From: Mycolicibacterium sarraceniae
Lineage (GTDB): Bacteria; Actinomycetota; Actinomycetes; Mycobacteriales; Mycobacteriaceae
Direction: 5' to 3'
DNA: 64,000 nucleotides
Assembly: GCF_010731875.1 (NCBI RefSeq)
Contig: NZ_AP022595.1
Coordinates: 806,001 to 870,000 of the forward strand
Numbering within the stretch: the stretch's first letter is position 1; every line of letters begins with the position of its first letter. This document shows, piece by piece, positions 54,532 through 63,637 of the stretch. The translations under genes and the position numbers were made by a program. The notes under the pieces are model-generated. The model searched no databases. It had not been told where the DNA came from and saw only the letters and a program-made list of their open reading frames with translations.

Positions 54532-55707
54532 CTAGACCTCGATGACGACGGCACCGCCCTGGCCGCCACCGGCGCACATCGCCGCGACACCGATACCGCC
54601 GCCGCGACGGCGTAGCTCGTAGATCAGGGTGGTGATCATGCGGGCGCCGGATGCCGCGATCGGGTGGCCCAGGCTGCAGCCGCTGCCGGAGAAGTTCACC
54701 AGCTCGTCGTCGATGCCGTATTCCTTGACGGCCGCGATCGGCACCGCGGCGAAAGCCTCGTTGATCTCCCACAACGTCACATCGGACGGCTTGAGTCCGG
54801 CCCGGTCGAGCACCCGGCCGATGACCCGGACCCCGCCCAGGCCTGTATCGCGCGGGGCGACGCCCACCGCGCCCCAGGCCTTCACCGTGGCCAGAACGTC
54901 GAGCCCGTTGGACGACGCGTAATCGCGTTCGGTCAGGGCGACCGCCGCGCACGCGTCATTGGTACCGCTGCTGTTGCCCGCGGTGATCGAGAAGCCCTCG
55001 ATCTCCGGGTGCAGGACCTTGAGGCCGGCCAGCTTCTCGGCCGTGGTGTCGCGGCGGGGGTGCTCATCGACGCTGAAGTCTACGACCGACCCGTCGAACT
55101 GCTCGACCTTGAGCGGGATGATCTCGTCGAGGAACTTGCCCGCGTCCTGAGCTGCCACGGCACGCTGGTGTGACCGCACGGCCCAGGCATCCATCTCCTC
55201 GCGGCTGATGCCCGCCGCCTGTGCGGTGTTCCACCCGACGGTGATCGACATGTCCTTGGCGGGAGCGTCCGGCGTCTCGACGTGAGTCGGCGGCATCCAC
55301 CGCTCCTCGAACTTGAGCTCTGGGCCGGGGATCCGCCAGTTGGTCAGCGGCGTCATCGACAGTGACTGCACGCCGCCGGCGATCAGCGCGCGCTCCATAC
55401 CGGAACCGATCTGAGCCGACGCGTTGCCGATGGCGGTGAGGCTGCCGGCGCAGTGCCGGTTCACCGACTGGCCGGGGACATGCTCAAGGCCGCTGGCTGT
55501 GGCCGCGTAGCGGGCGAGGTCGCCACCGCCGTAATGGGATTCGGCAAAGATGACGTCATCAATGTCAGCCGGGTCGATCCCAGAGCGGCGGACGATCTCG
55601 GGCAGCACCGTGGTGATCAGCGTCTCGGGCGGGGTGTTGACCAGCGCCCCCTTGAAGGAACGACCGATCGCGGTCCGGACGGCGCCGACAATGACTGGTT
55701 CGGGCAT
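54532..55707 (-). CDS. Acetyl-CoA C-acyltransferase (thiolase)
   Basis: The 391-residue thiolase has the nucleophile in SVNRHCAGSLTAIGNASAQI (near residue 88), the histidine in GSGCSLGHPIAASGARMITT (near 345) and the C-terminal cysteine in AAMCAGGGQGGAVVI. It cleaves or forms 3-ketoacyl-CoA. ATG 55707 is chosen because GAGGTGGAG precedes it; a GTG three codons earlier is possible. A short palindrome (ACTTTACAAAAGT) lies 47 bases upstream. It is an unlinked single gene, convergent with the TetR gene at 53772. Confidence 0.93.
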   Translation of the reverse strand: MPEPVIVGAVRTAIGRSFKGALVNTPPETLITTVLPEIVRRSGIDPADIDDVIFAESHYGGGDLARYAATASGLEHVPGQSVNRHCAGSLTAIGNASAQIGSGMERALIAGGVQSLSMTPLTNWRIPGPELKFEERWMPPTHVETPDAPAKDMSITVGWNTAQAAGISREEMDAWAVRSHQRAVAAQDAGKFLDEIIPLKVEQFDGSVVDFSVDEHPRRDTTAEKLAGLKVLHPEIEGFSITAGNSSGTNDACAAVALTERDYASSNGLDVLATVKAWGAVGVAPRDTGLGGVRVIGRVLDRAGLKPSDVTLWEINEAFAAVPIAAVKEYGIDDELVNFSGSGCSLGHPIAASGARMITTLIYELRRRGGGIGVAAMCAGGGQGGAVVIEV

Positions 55708-55753
55708 ATTCTCCACCTCGGAATCGGTAGCTCTACGGCGTTACTCTGTGACG

Positions 55754-55766
55754 ACTTTACAAAAGT
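55754..55766. promoter_or_regulatory. Short palindrome upstream of the thiolase gene
   Basis: ACTTT-ACA-AAAGT is a perfect inverted repeat with 5-bp arms in an AT-rich patch 47 bases before the thiolase ATG. It could be an operator for the nearby TetR regulator. It is short, so chance cannot be excluded. Confidence 0.35.
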
Positions 55767-55949
55767 AGCAGATATTGTATCGGCGACCACCGAAGGCCGA
55801 TCAGTCCGGTTCGGGCACGTGGAAATGCGCGTCACGCAGGCGGAACGCCTCCTTGGCGATGACCACGCTGTCGGCCGGCATCCCGATCCTGGTGTCGCGG
55901 CCACTGGTCCACCTGGGCGCGCCACCGGGCAGGCGTAACTTTCCTAGCG

Positions 55950-56567
55950 ATGAACGACCACACCCTCGCCGAGCGCATCGCCCTTTACCGCCGGGCCGGT
56001 GACCACGCCGTGTCGGTGGTCGCACAGGTTCCCCTAGACCGCTGGGACAGTCCGGCGCTCGGGACGTGGTCGGTGCGAACGCTGGTCGGCCACATCGGCC
56101 GGTCATTCACCACCATCGTCGAATACTCGGCGCGGCCGACGGATCGAATGGACATCGCCGATGCCGCGCAGTATTACCTCGCGATCGCCGGATTGCTCGC
56201 CGACCCAGGCCAGATCGACGCCCGGGCCGTGCAGGCCGGGCTCACGCTGGGCGATCATCCCCTCGACGCCATCCGCGAACTGCAGGATCGCGCGACCGTT
56301 GCGCTCGACACCGACGACCGCGTCATCCAGACCATCGCCGGCGGGATGCGGCTGTCGGACTATCTGCCCACCCGCATCGTCGAACTCGGGCTACACAGCG
56401 TCGATCTGGCCCGCGCGATCGGGGTGTCCGAAGCACTGCCGCCCGAGGTCGCCGACGCCATCCTTGCCGTCACCGTCGAGGTCGCCCGGCGCCGCGGCGA
56501 CAGTCAGACGCTGATGTGCGCCCTCACCGGCCGCGGACCGCTTCCACCGGGTTATTCCATCGTCTGA
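55950..56567 (+). CDS. Maleylpyruvate isomerase/DinB-like mycothiol-type protein
   Basis: The 205-residue protein has the four-helix DinB/MDMPI N-terminal fold: NDHTLAERIALYRRAGDHAV, then WDSPALGTWSVRTLVGHIGR with a metal-type histidine near residue 49. Later YLPTRIVELGLHSVDLARAI carries a second conserved histidine near 148. The family contains mycothiol-dependent enzymes such as maleylpyruvate isomerase; most members have no assigned reaction. ATG 55950 has only a weak ribosome site. Its 3' end overlaps the convergent GntR gene by 16 bases. Confidence 0.85.
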   Translation: MNDHTLAERIALYRRAGDHAVSVVAQVPLDRWDSPALGTWSVRTLVGHIGRSFTTIVEYSARPTDRMDIADAAQYYLAIAGLLADPGQIDARAVQAGLTLGDHPLDAIRELQDRATVALDTDDRVIQTIAGGMRLSDYLPTRIVELGLHSVDLARAIGVSEALPPEVADAILAVTVEVARRRGDSQTLMCALTGRGPLPPGYSIV

Positions 56568-57238
56568 AAGCGCTGCACCACACCGTTTTTCACCAGGTGT
56601 TCGATCAGCGGCACCGCCCCTGCCGACAGGTGCTGCGACATCGCGGCCCTAGCCCGCTCCTCGTCGTGCGCCTTGAGCGCCGCCAAGATCCGCTTGTGGT
56701 CGGCCACCGACTTGTCCGGCCAGCCCTCGATGGTGGGGAACACCGATTCCGGTGCATACCGGGTGATCTGGGACATCAACTGCGCCAGCTTCGCGGAGTC
56801 GGCCGCGACGTTGATAGCGCGGTGGAATTCGTGGTTGAGTCGCACCGCGCGGTCACCGTCGTCGGCGGCGTAGGCGGCGACCAGTTCGTCGTGGAACGTC
56901 GACAACTCCCGCAGTTGGCCGTCGGTGATGTTCAGCGCCGCCCGGGCGGCCAGCTCACCGCCGACATAGGCCTGCAGGTTCGAGACGTCGGTGATATCGC
57001 GGTCGGTGAACGGGAGCACTACGAAGCCGCGCCGCGGCAACTGATCCAGCAGGCCTTCCCCGCGCAGCTCGAACAACGCTTCGCGGACCGGAGTGACACT
57101 GATGCCCAGTTCGGCCGCCAGCTGGTCCAGCCGGATGTACTCACCGGCGGGGTAGGTGCCGTTGAAGATCCGGGTGCGCACGAACCGGGCGACATCCTCG
57201 GCCAGCTGCGGGCGTGGCGCGAAATCGGGCGCGCTCAT
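56552..57238 (-). CDS. GntR family (FadR subfamily, FCD domain) regulator
   Basis: The 228-residue protein has an N-terminal winged helix (LAEDVARFVRTRIFNGTYPA, then YIRLDQLAAELGISVTPVRE with ALFELRGEGLLDQLPRRGFV, residues 12-70). A C-terminal FCD all-helical domain has the metal/ligand-binding pattern LNHEFHRAINVAAD (near 135) and DHKRILAALKAHDEERARAA (near 190). FCD regulators respond to carboxylic or acyl effectors. It is last in the SDR-thiolase-ACAD-GntR operon, and a perfect inverted repeat at that operon's promoter is its likely operator. Confidence 0.92.
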   Translation of the reverse strand: MSAPDFAPRPQLAEDVARFVRTRIFNGTYPAGEYIRLDQLAAELGISVTPVREALFELRGEGLLDQLPRRGFVVLPFTDRDITDVSNLQAYVGGELAARAALNITDGQLRELSTFHDELVAAYAADDGDRAVRLNHEFHRAINVAADSAKLAQLMSQITRYAPESVFPTIEGWPDKSVADHKRILAALKAHDEERARAAMSQHLSAGAVPLIEHLVKNGVVQRFQTME

Positions 57239-57239
57239 G

Positions 57240-58433
57240 TCAGATCCGGTAGTCGGCGAGCAGCCGCTTGCTGATGATGTTCTTCTGAATCTCGCTGGTG
57301 CCCTCACCGATGAGCAGGAACGGCGCGTCGCGCATCAGCCGCTCGATCTCGTACTCCTTGGAATACCCGTATCCGCCGTGGATGCGGAAGCTCTGCTGGG
57401 TGACCTCCGCGCAGAACTCACTGGCCAGGTACTTGGCCATCCCAGCGGCGACGTCGTTGCGCTCGCCGGAGTCCTTCAGCCGCGCGGCGTTGACCATCAT
57501 CAGGTGTGCCGCTTCGACTTTGGTGGCCATCTCAGCCAGCTGGAAGGCGATGGCCTGATGCTCGGCGATCGGCTTGCCGAACGTGCTGCGCTGCTGGGCA
57601 TATCGGACCGCCAGCTCGAAGGCTCGGATGCCCACCCCGCAGGCCCGGGCTGACACGTTGACCCGGCCGACCTCGACGCCGTCCATCATCTGGAAGAAGC
57701 CCTGCCCCGGTTTGGCACCGAGGACGTCGTCGGCGCTGGCGATGTACCCGTCGAAGATCAGTTCGGTGGTGTCGATGCCCTTGTAGCCGAGCTTGTCGAT
57801 CTTTCCGGGGATCGTCAGGCCCGGAGCGACTTCGCCGAAGCCCGAAGGCTTTTCGATCAGGAAAGCGGTCAGGTTGCGGTGCGGCTTGTCCGCACCTTCC
57901 TCGGTGCGCACCAGTGCGGCGACCAGAGTCGAGCTGCCGCCGTTGGTCAGCCACATCTTCTGGCCGTCGATGGTGTACGTGCCGTTGCCGTTGTCCCTGG
58001 CCTTCGTGCGGATCGCGGCGACGTCGGAACCCAGCTCGGGCTCCGACATCGAGAACGCGCCCCTGACCTCACCGGTGGCCATCCGGGGCAGGTACCGCTG
58101 CTTCTGTTCGTCGGTGCCGTGCTGGCGGATCATGTACGCGACGATGAAGTGGGTGTTGATCACCCCAGAGATGCTCATCCAGCCGCGGGCGAGTTCCTCG
58201 ACGCACAGCGCATAGGTGAGCAGTGACTCCCCCAACCCGCCGTACTCCTCGGGCACCATCAGGCCGAAGAGCCCCATCTCCCGCATCTGGTCGACAATGG
58301 CCTGCGGATAGGTGTCGGAATGCTCGAGTTCCTGCGCGTTGGGAATGATCTCTTTGTCGACGAATTGTCGAACGGTGGAGACGATTTCGGTCTGTATCTC
58401 GGTCAGGCCGAGAGTCTGGGCCAGTCGTGTCAT
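57240..58433 (-). CDS. Acyl-CoA dehydrogenase
   Basis: The 397-residue FAD enzyme oxidises an acyl-CoA to its 2-enoyl-CoA. Signature segments are GAFSMSEPELGSDVAAIRTK near residue 137, MWLTNGGSSTLVAALVRTEE near 168, QRSTFGKPIAEHQAIAFQLA near 285, and RIHGGYGYSKEYEIERLMRD with LLIGEGTSEIQKNIISKRLL at the C-terminus. ATG 58433 overlaps the thiolase stop by four bases. The GntR gene starts one base after its stop. Chain-length preference cannot be read from sequence. Confidence 0.93.
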   Translation of the reverse strand: MTRLAQTLGLTEIQTEIVSTVRQFVDKEIIPNAQELEHSDTYPQAIVDQMREMGLFGLMVPEEYGGLGESLLTYALCVEELARGWMSISGVINTHFIVAYMIRQHGTDEQKQRYLPRMATGEVRGAFSMSEPELGSDVAAIRTKARDNGNGTYTIDGQKMWLTNGGSSTLVAALVRTEEGADKPHRNLTAFLIEKPSGFGEVAPGLTIPGKIDKLGYKGIDTTELIFDGYIASADDVLGAKPGQGFFQMMDGVEVGRVNVSARACGVGIRAFELAVRYAQQRSTFGKPIAEHQAIAFQLAEMATKVEAAHLMMVNAARLKDSGERNDVAAGMAKYLASEFCAEVTQQSFRIHGGYGYSKEYEIERLMRDAPFLLIGEGTSEIQKNIISKRLLADYRI

Positions 58434-59647
58434 AGGGTCACCCTTTCGAACACCGCGGCCAGCCCTTGGCCGCCGCCGATGCACATTGTCTCCAGCCCGT
58501 AGCGGGCCTCCCGCCGGTGCAGCTCGCGGGCGAGCGTGGCCAACATCCGTCCGCCGGTGGCTCCCACGGGGTGGCCGAGCGAGATTCCCGAACCGTGGAC
58601 ATTGGTGCGCTGGTGGTCGGTATCGGTGAAACCCCATGCCCGCATGACGGCCAAGGCCTGCGCGGCGAACGCCTCGTTGAGCTCGATGAGATCGATATCG
58701 GCCAAGCTCAATCCGGCCTTGCCCAGGGCGACCTCGGTGGCGGGTACCGGCCCGATGCCCATCACCTCGGGCCCGACTCCGGCCGAGCCCCAGGAGACCA
58801 GCCGCACCAGCGGGGTCAGGCCCAGTTCAGCGGCCCGTTCCGGCGTGGTCACGATGCACATGGAGGCGGCGTCGTTCTGCCCGCTGGAGTTACCCGCGGT
58901 GACGGTGGCCTCCGGATCTTGCTTGACAAGAACGGGTTTGAGCTTGCCCAGCGAGTCGAGGGTGGTGTCGGCCCTGGGGTGCTCGTCGGTGTCGATCACA
59001 TCCTCGCCGCGGCGGGTCGCGACCGTGACGGGGATGATCTCGTCGGCGAGGATGCCGTCTTTCTGCGCGGTGACCGCCCGCTGATGGGAGGCCACCGCCA
59101 GCTCGTCCTGCGCCTGGCGGGAGATGCCGTACTCGCGGCGCAGGTTCTCGGCGGTCTCCAGCATGCCGCCCGGTACCGGATAGTGCTTGCCACCGGCGGT
59201 GGTCCGGCCGCGGGCCAGGCCGTCGTGGACCTGCACTCCGGTCCGTCCGCCACCCCAGCGCATATCGGTCGAGTAGAACGCGACGTTGCTCATGCTTTCC
59301 GCACCACCGGCGACGACGAGATCGTTGTCGCCCGAAGCGACTTGCAGACACGCCTGGATGACAGCCTGCAGACCCGAGCCACAGCGCCGGTCGACCTGCA
59401 TGCCGGGCACCGTCACCGGCAGGCCGGCGTCGAGTGCCACCACCCGGCCGATCGCCGGTGCCTCGCTGTTGGGATAGCAATGCCCGAGGATCACGTCTTC
59501 GACGGCGTCGGGGGCGACCCCGGTGCGTGCCAGCAGACCCGTCAGCGCGGCCACCCCGAGGTCGACGGCCGTCAGCGACGCGAACATGCCGCCGTAGCGC
59601 CCGATCGGCGTGCGGACCGGCTCGCAGATGACGGCCGTGCGCGTCAC
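58430..59647 (-). CDS. Acetyl-CoA C-acyltransferase (thiolase)
   Basis: The 405-residue thiolase has the nucleophile in [20 protein letters not shown] (near residue 89), the histidine in [20 protein letters not shown] (near 360) and the C-terminal [13 protein letters not shown]. The GTG start overlaps the upstream SDR stop (GTGA) and its TGA overlaps the ACAD start (ATGA). Dehydrogenation, hydroxyacyl oxidation and thiolysis are therefore encoded in one coupled operon; only a hydratase is missing from this set. Confidence 0.94.
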   Translation of the reverse strand: MTRTAVICEPVRTPIGRYGGMFASLTAVDLGVAALTGLLARTGVAPDAVEDVILGHCYPNSEAPAIGRVVALDAGLPVTVPGMQVDRRCGSGLQAVIQACLQVASGDNDLVVAGGAESMSNVAFYSTDMRWGGGRTGVQVHDGLARGRTTAGGKHYPVPGGMLETAENLRREYGISRQAQDELAVASHQRAVTAQKDGILADEIIPVTVATRRGEDVIDTDEHPRADTTLDSLGKLKPVLVKQDPEATVTAGNSSGQNDAASMCIVTTPERAAELGLTPLVRLVSWGSAGVGPEVMGIGPVPATEVALGKAGLSLADIDLIELNEAFAAQALAVMRAWGFTDTDHQRTNVHGSGISLGHPVGATGGRMLATLARELHRREARYGLETMCIGGGQGLAAVFERVTL

Positions 59648-60384
59648 AGGTGCCGTCCGCCGGTGACCTCGAGGACCGTACCGGTCATGTACGACGACAG
59701 GTCGGAGGCCAGGAACAACGCCACCTTGGCGACCTCCGAGGGCTCACCGGCACGGCCCATCGGCACCTCAGCTACCTTCGAATCCCAAATACGTTGCGGC
59801 ATAGCCTCCGTCATGGCCGAACGGATCAGTCCGGGCTGAATGGCGTTGACCCGCACACCCAGATGCGCCAGTTCCTTGGAGGCGGCTTTGGTCATGCCGA
59901 CGATGCCGGCCTTGGCCGCCGAGTAGTTGGTCTGCCCGATCATGCCGACCTTGCCGGAAATCGAGGACATGTTCACGATCGCGCCGTGCTTCTGCTCGCG
60001 CATAACTGACGACGCCTTCTTCAGACCGTTCCAGGTGCCCTTCAAATGCACCGAGATGACCTGGTCGAACTCGTCCTCGGTCATCTTGCGCAGGGTGGCG
60101 TCGCGGGTGATCCCGGCGTTGTTCACCATGATGTCGAAACTGCCGAACTGCTCGATGGCGGCGTCAACCAGCGCGTCGACATCGGCGTAGGTGGTGACAT
60201 TGCACATGACCGCCCGCGCAACATCCGCGCCGCCGAGTTTGTCGACGGCTTCCTGCGTCGCGTCGAGGTTGAGGTCACCGAGCACCACACGGGCGCCTTC
60301 GGCGATGAACTGCTCGGCGATGGCAAAGCCGAGCCCCTGCGCTCCACCGGTGATGACCGCGGTCTGGCCAGCCAGCAACGACAT
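59644..60384 (-). CDS. SDR family 3-hydroxyacyl-CoA dehydrogenase/3-oxoacyl reductase-like
   Basis: The 246-residue short-chain dehydrogenase has the cofactor motif [20 protein letters not shown] (residue 10), NNAGI near 92, the catalytic serine in VNMSSISGK and the YxxxK in [15 protein letters not shown] near 154. The aspartate in VVLGDLN after the second strand favours NAD(H) over NADP(H). It starts the SDR-thiolase-ACAD-GntR operon, so oxidation of a 3-hydroxyacyl-CoA is the likely role. An AGAGGGA sequence precedes ATG 60384. Confidence 0.92.
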   Translation of the reverse strand: MSLLAGQTAVITGGAQGLGFAIAEQFIAEGARVVLGDLNLDATQEAVDKLGGADVARAVMCNVTTYADVDALVDAAIEQFGSFDIMVNNAGITRDATLRKMTEDEFDQVISVHLKGTWNGLKKASSVMREQKHGAIVNMSSISGKVGMIGQTNYSAAKAGIVGMTKAASKELAHLGVRVNAIQPGLIRSAMTEAMPQRIWDSKVAEVPMGRAGEPSEVAKVALFLASDLSSYMTGTVLEVTGGRHL

Positions 60385-60425
60385 CTGATCTCCCTCTTCC
60401 TTCGACGGATCCCCGAATCCGCAAC

Positions 60426-60444
60426 ATCATATTTCATATATGAT
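60426..60444. promoter_or_regulatory. Perfect inverted repeat between the divergent beta-oxidation operons
   Basis: ATCATAT-TTCAT-ATATGAT has perfect 7-bp arms and lies in the 94-bp gap between the SDR-led minus operon and the ACAD-led plus operon. It is AT-rich in a GC-rich genome and 42 and 35 bases from the two start codons, so it covers both promoters. The GntR/FCD regulator encoded at the end of the minus operon is the obvious candidate to bind it. Confidence 0.7.
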
Positions 60445-60478
60445 CGCCCGAGCCAGTGCCCCCGACCCAAGGAGCCTG

Positions 60479-61654
60479 ATGTCCGGCCCGATGTCCGAAG
60501 TCAGCGACGACGACTTCCGCGAAATCCTCGCTTCAACCCGCCAGTTCGTGCGGTCGGCCGTGGTGCCGCGAGAAACCGAGATCCTCGCCGAGGACAAGGT
60601 GCCCGACGATCTGCGCGATCAGGCCAAGAAGATGGGCCTGTTCGGCTACGCGATCCCCCAGGAGTGGGGCGGGCTGGGCCTCCACATCGCCCAAGACGTC
60701 GAGCTGGCGATGGAACTGGGCTACACGAGCTTGGCACTGCGCTCGATGTTCGGCACCAACAACGGCATCGCCGGCCAGGTGCTGGTCGGTTTCGGCACCG
60801 ACGAGCAGAAGGCACGTTGGCTGGAACCGATCGCCTCCGGCGAGGTGGTCGCGTCGTTCGCGCTGACCGAGCCGGGAGCCGGCTCCAATCCGTCCGGCCT
60901 GAAGACGAAAGCCGTTCGGGATGGGAAGAGTTGGGTGATCAACGGGCGCAAGCAGTACATCACCAACGCACCGGTGGCCAACCTGTTCATCGTGTTCGCC
61001 CGCACCCGGCCCGCAGACGCCAATGGCGCGGGAATCGCGGTTTTCCTGGTGCCCGCGGACACGGCCGGCGTCGAGATCGGGGTCAAGGACACCAAGATGG
61101 GCCAGGAGGGCGCCTGGACCTCGGATGTGAATTTCACCGATGTGCGGGTCGGCGACGACACGCTCATCGGCGGCAGCGAGGACATCGGCTACCGGGCGGC
61201 GATGACCTCGCTGGCCCGCGGGCGCATCCACATCGCAGCGCTCGCGGTGGGCTCCGCCCAACGCGCGCTGGAGGAGTCGGTCAGCTACGCCGCCACCGCG
61301 ACGCAGGGCGGCACCCCGATCGGCAATTTCCAGCTGGTTCAGGCGATGCTGGCCGACCAGCAGACCGGAGTCATGGCCGGGCGCGCACTGGTGCGCGACG
61401 CGGCACGTAAGTGGGTCGACAACGAAGACCGCAGGATCGCACCGTCGGTGGCGAAGCTGTTCTGCACCGAAATGGCGGGCAACGTCGCCGATCTCGCGGT
61501 CCAGGTGCACGGCGGCGCAGGCTATATGCGGGGTGTGCCGGTCGAGCGGATCTATCGCGAGGTCCGTCTGCTGCGACTGTACGAAGGCACCAGCGAGATT
61601 CAGCGCCTCATCATCGGCGGCGGACTAGTCAAGGAAGCGCAGCGAAAAGCATGA
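60479..61654 (+). CDS. Acyl-CoA dehydrogenase
   Basis: The 391-residue protein is a second acyl-CoA dehydrogenase of the locus: SFALTEPGAGSNPSGLKTKA near residue 128, SWVINGRKQYITNAPVANLF near 158, GTPIGNFQLVQAMLADQQTG near 280, and VQVHGGAGYMRGVPVERIYR then LLRLYEGTSEIQRLIIGGGL at the end. ATG 60479 is chosen because AAGGAG lies about six bases upstream, over an upstream in-frame ATG inside the operator. It overlaps the following SDR gene by four bases. It is divergent from the other beta-oxidation genes. Confidence 0.93.
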   Translation: MSGPMSEVSDDDFREILASTRQFVRSAVVPRETEILAEDKVPDDLRDQAKKMGLFGYAIPQEWGGLGLHIAQDVELAMELGYTSLALRSMFGTNNGIAGQVLVGFGTDEQKARWLEPIASGEVVASFALTEPGAGSNPSGLKTKAVRDGKSWVINGRKQYITNAPVANLFIVFARTRPADANGAGIAVFLVPADTAGVEIGVKDTKMGQEGAWTSDVNFTDVRVGDDTLIGGSEDIGYRAAMTSLARGRIHIAALAVGSAQRALEESVSYAATATQGGTPIGNFQLVQAMLADQQTGVMAGRALVRDAARKWVDNEDRRIAPSVAKLFCTEMAGNVADLAVQVHGGAGYMRGVPVERIYREVRLLRLYEGTSEIQRLIIGGGLVKEAQRKA

Positions 61655-62472
61655 CAGGAAAGCTCAGCGGCAAGGTCGCATTCATCACCGGAGCCGCTCG
61701 CGGCCAAGGCCGCGCGCATGCGGTGAAGATGGCCGGCGAAGGTGCCGACATCATCGCCGTCGACATCGCAGGCATGCTGCCGGAGTGCGTTCCGTACAAC
61801 CCGGCCACTCCCGAGGATCTGGCCGAGACCGTGCGCCTGGTCGAGGAATCCGGCCGCACGATCGTGTCGGCGGTGGTCGACACCCGCGATCTCGACGGCC
61901 TCAAGGATGTCGTCGCCGAGGGCGTCGCCAAGCTCGGCCGGCTGGACATCATCGTCGCGAACGCGGGTATCACGTCGCCGGCGCCGTGGGACGAGATCAC
62001 CCAAGAAGCCTTTCGGGATGTCATGGATGTCAACGTGACTGGGACGTGGAACACCGTGATGGCCGGTGCACCATCAATGGTCGAGGCCGGTCGCGGAGGA
62101 TCGATCATCCTGATCAGCTCGGCGGCCGGTATCAAGCTGCAGCCGTTCATGGTGCACTACACCACCAGCAAGCATGCGGTCACGGGCATGGCCAGGGCAT
62201 TCGCCGCCGAACTCGGCAAGCACAACATCAGGGTGAACAGCGTGCACCCCGGACCGGTCAACACCGATATGGGTACCGGCGACATGGTGGCAGAACTCGG
62301 CAAGGCGATGGAAACCAACCCGGCGCTGAGCAACATGATGCTGCCGTTCCTGCCGATTTACATCGCCGAGCCGGAAGACATCGCCGACGCGGTGTGCTTC
62401 CTGGCCAGCGACGATGCGAAACTGATTACCGCTGAGGCGATTTCAGTGGATCAGGGCTCGACGAAGTACTAA
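61651..62472 (+). CDS. Mycofactocin-coupled SDR oxidoreductase
   Basis: The 273-residue SDR has VAFITGAARGQGRAHAVKMA at the cofactor site, NAGIT near 107, the serine in IILISSAAGIK and the YxxxK in HYTTSKHAVTGMARA near 167. The extended segment VPYNPATPEDLAETVRLVEE after the second strand is the hallmark of the mycofactocin-coupled group, whose tightly held NAD is re-oxidised by the redox peptide mycofactocin. It overlaps the ACAD stop by four bases. A hydroxylated or alcohol intermediate in the same pathway is the likely substrate. Confidence 0.9.
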   Translation: MTGKLSGKVAFITGAARGQGRAHAVKMAGEGADIIAVDIAGMLPECVPYNPATPEDLAETVRLVEESGRTIVSAVVDTRDLDGLKDVVAEGVAKLGRLDIIVANAGITSPAPWDEITQEAFRDVMDVNVTGTWNTVMAGAPSMVEAGRGGSIILISSAAGIKLQPFMVHYTTSKHAVTGMARAFAAELGKHNIRVNSVHPGPVNTDMGTGDMVAELGKAMETNPALSNMMLPFLPIYIAEPEDIADAVCFLASDDAKLITAEAISVDQGSTKY

Positions 62473-62486
62473 AGGTTCTGGTAAGG

Positions 62487-62512
62487 AAGGCCGCCTGATC
62501 GGCCGCGGCCTT
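62487..62512. terminator. Terminator after the mycofactocin-type SDR
   Basis: AAGGCCGC (62487-62494) and GCGGCCTT (62505-62512) form a perfect 8-bp stem with a 10-base loop, 14 bases after the SDR stop. It lies between convergent genes and could stop transcription from both sides. Confidence 0.7.
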
Positions 62513-62563
62513 ACCCGTGCGACCACTTCGAAGTCTGGCCAGGGGGCGACTGTGGTGATAGGG

Positions 62564-63637
62564 CTAGCTTGTAATCAGCTCGAGTGTGCCCAGATCGCGG
62601 ATGGCTGCGCAGCCCCGGCGCAGCATCGCGGCCATCATGTCGTCACCGCGTTCGGTTTCAACCGCGAACGCACAGCCCAGCGCGGAGATCAGCGGCACCT
62701 GGATCATCCCCAGAAGGTAGTCATGCCAGCAAGTTTCCACGTCGTAGTCACTCACCCCGGTGTCGATCAGCGCGCGGTGATACTCGGCAACGAGGCCCTT
62801 TTCGGCCCTGGCCCGCAAGCCCGGTTCCAGGCTTGTCCCGGTGAAGTACGCCAGGTCGCGGCCGGCCAGCCCAACCCCCAGGGTCTGCCAATCGACCACG
62901 CTGACCCGCTCACCGTCGAAGAGCAGGTTGTCCAGGCGGTAGTCGCCGTGCAGCAGGGCGAAGCGCTCCGGCGCGTTCAGCAGCCATGGCGTCACCAGAT
63001 CCATTGCTGCAAAAAGTGTTTCGGCGTCCTCGGGGTTCAGCCGCTCGCCGAGTTTCTCGACCGTGATGCCGGCGGCCATCTTGGCGATGTCACCGAGACC
63101 GCGGATAGCGTCCTCACCGATGACCGTCATCACCAACCCGGGGAAGGTCTGCCAACGTTGGTCACACCACGTCGGACCATGCAGGCCGGCCAGTGCCCGC
63201 ACCGCAAGGCGAGCCTCGGGCAGGTCGCAGCCGGCGATCTGGTCGCCCTGGACAGCCGGCGCCTGGTCGGCGAGCAGTAGTGCATAACTGGCTCCCTCGT
63301 CGGCGATATCGACGTGGAAGCACTGCGGAATCGGGATCGTCACCGCCTCGGCGACGGACTGGTAGAACGCGCACTCGCTGCGGTAGCCGAGCGTCACCCG
63401 GTCTCGCACCGCGTCGTCGCCGGCGGGCAGTTTCAGGATGAAGCTGGCGGGCAGATCGTCAGCGGGGGTGGCGTAGGTGGCCTTGATGCGGAAGGTGGCG
63501 CCCGTCTGGCCCGTGCCCACCGGCGTCACCTCCACGGTCTCCACCTCGACGGGTGCGCCGGGGCGGCTGAGGATCCCGGCCAGCCAGGCGCCGGTGACAT
63601 CAGACGGGTAGCGGGGAATCGCGGTCGCGGCGCTCAT
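62564..63637 (-). CDS. APH/ecdysteroid-kinase-like phosphotransferase family protein
   Basis: The 357-residue protein has the aminoglycoside-phosphotransferase-like kinase fold: a lysine in SFILKLPAGDD near residue 71, the catalytic loop FALLHGDYRLDNLLFDGERV near 233, and the metal aspartate in VSVVDWQTLGVGLAGRDLAY near 255. Relatives are common in mycobacterial lipid and steroid loci, but their substrates are mostly unknown; antibiotic resistance is not implied. The ATG overlaps the stop of a broken SDR gene, so both were co-transcribed. It is convergent with the mycofactocin-type SDR. Confidence 0.88.
   Translation of the reverse strand: MSAATAIPRYPSDVTGAWLAGILSRPGAPVEVETVEVTPVGTGQTGATFRIKATYATPADDLPASFILKLPAGDDAVRDRVTLGYRSECAFYQSVAEAVTIPIPQCFHVDIADEGASYALLLADQAPAVQGDQIAGCDLPEARLAVRALAGLHGPTWCDQRWQTFPGLVMTVIGEDAIRGLGDIAKMAAGITVEKLGERLNPEDAETLFAAMDLVTPWLLNAPERFALLHGDYRLDNLLFDGERVSVVDWQTLGVGLAGRDLAYFTGTSLEPGLRARAEKGLVAEYHRALIDTGVSDYDVETCWHDYLLGMIQVPLISALGCAFAVETERGDDMMAAMLRRGCAAIRDLGTLELITS

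Noticed and set aside
55801..55949. Minus-strand frame ending at 55801 (HFHVPEPD tail) upstream of the thiolase gene
   Set aside because: Short, without a recognisable family or start; may be another gene end but I could not support a call.
48196..62472. Catabolic region considered as a secondary-metabolite biosynthetic cluster
   Set aside because: No polyketide synthase, NRPS, terpene cyclase or RiPP precursor is seen; the enzymes are acyl-CoA catabolic types.
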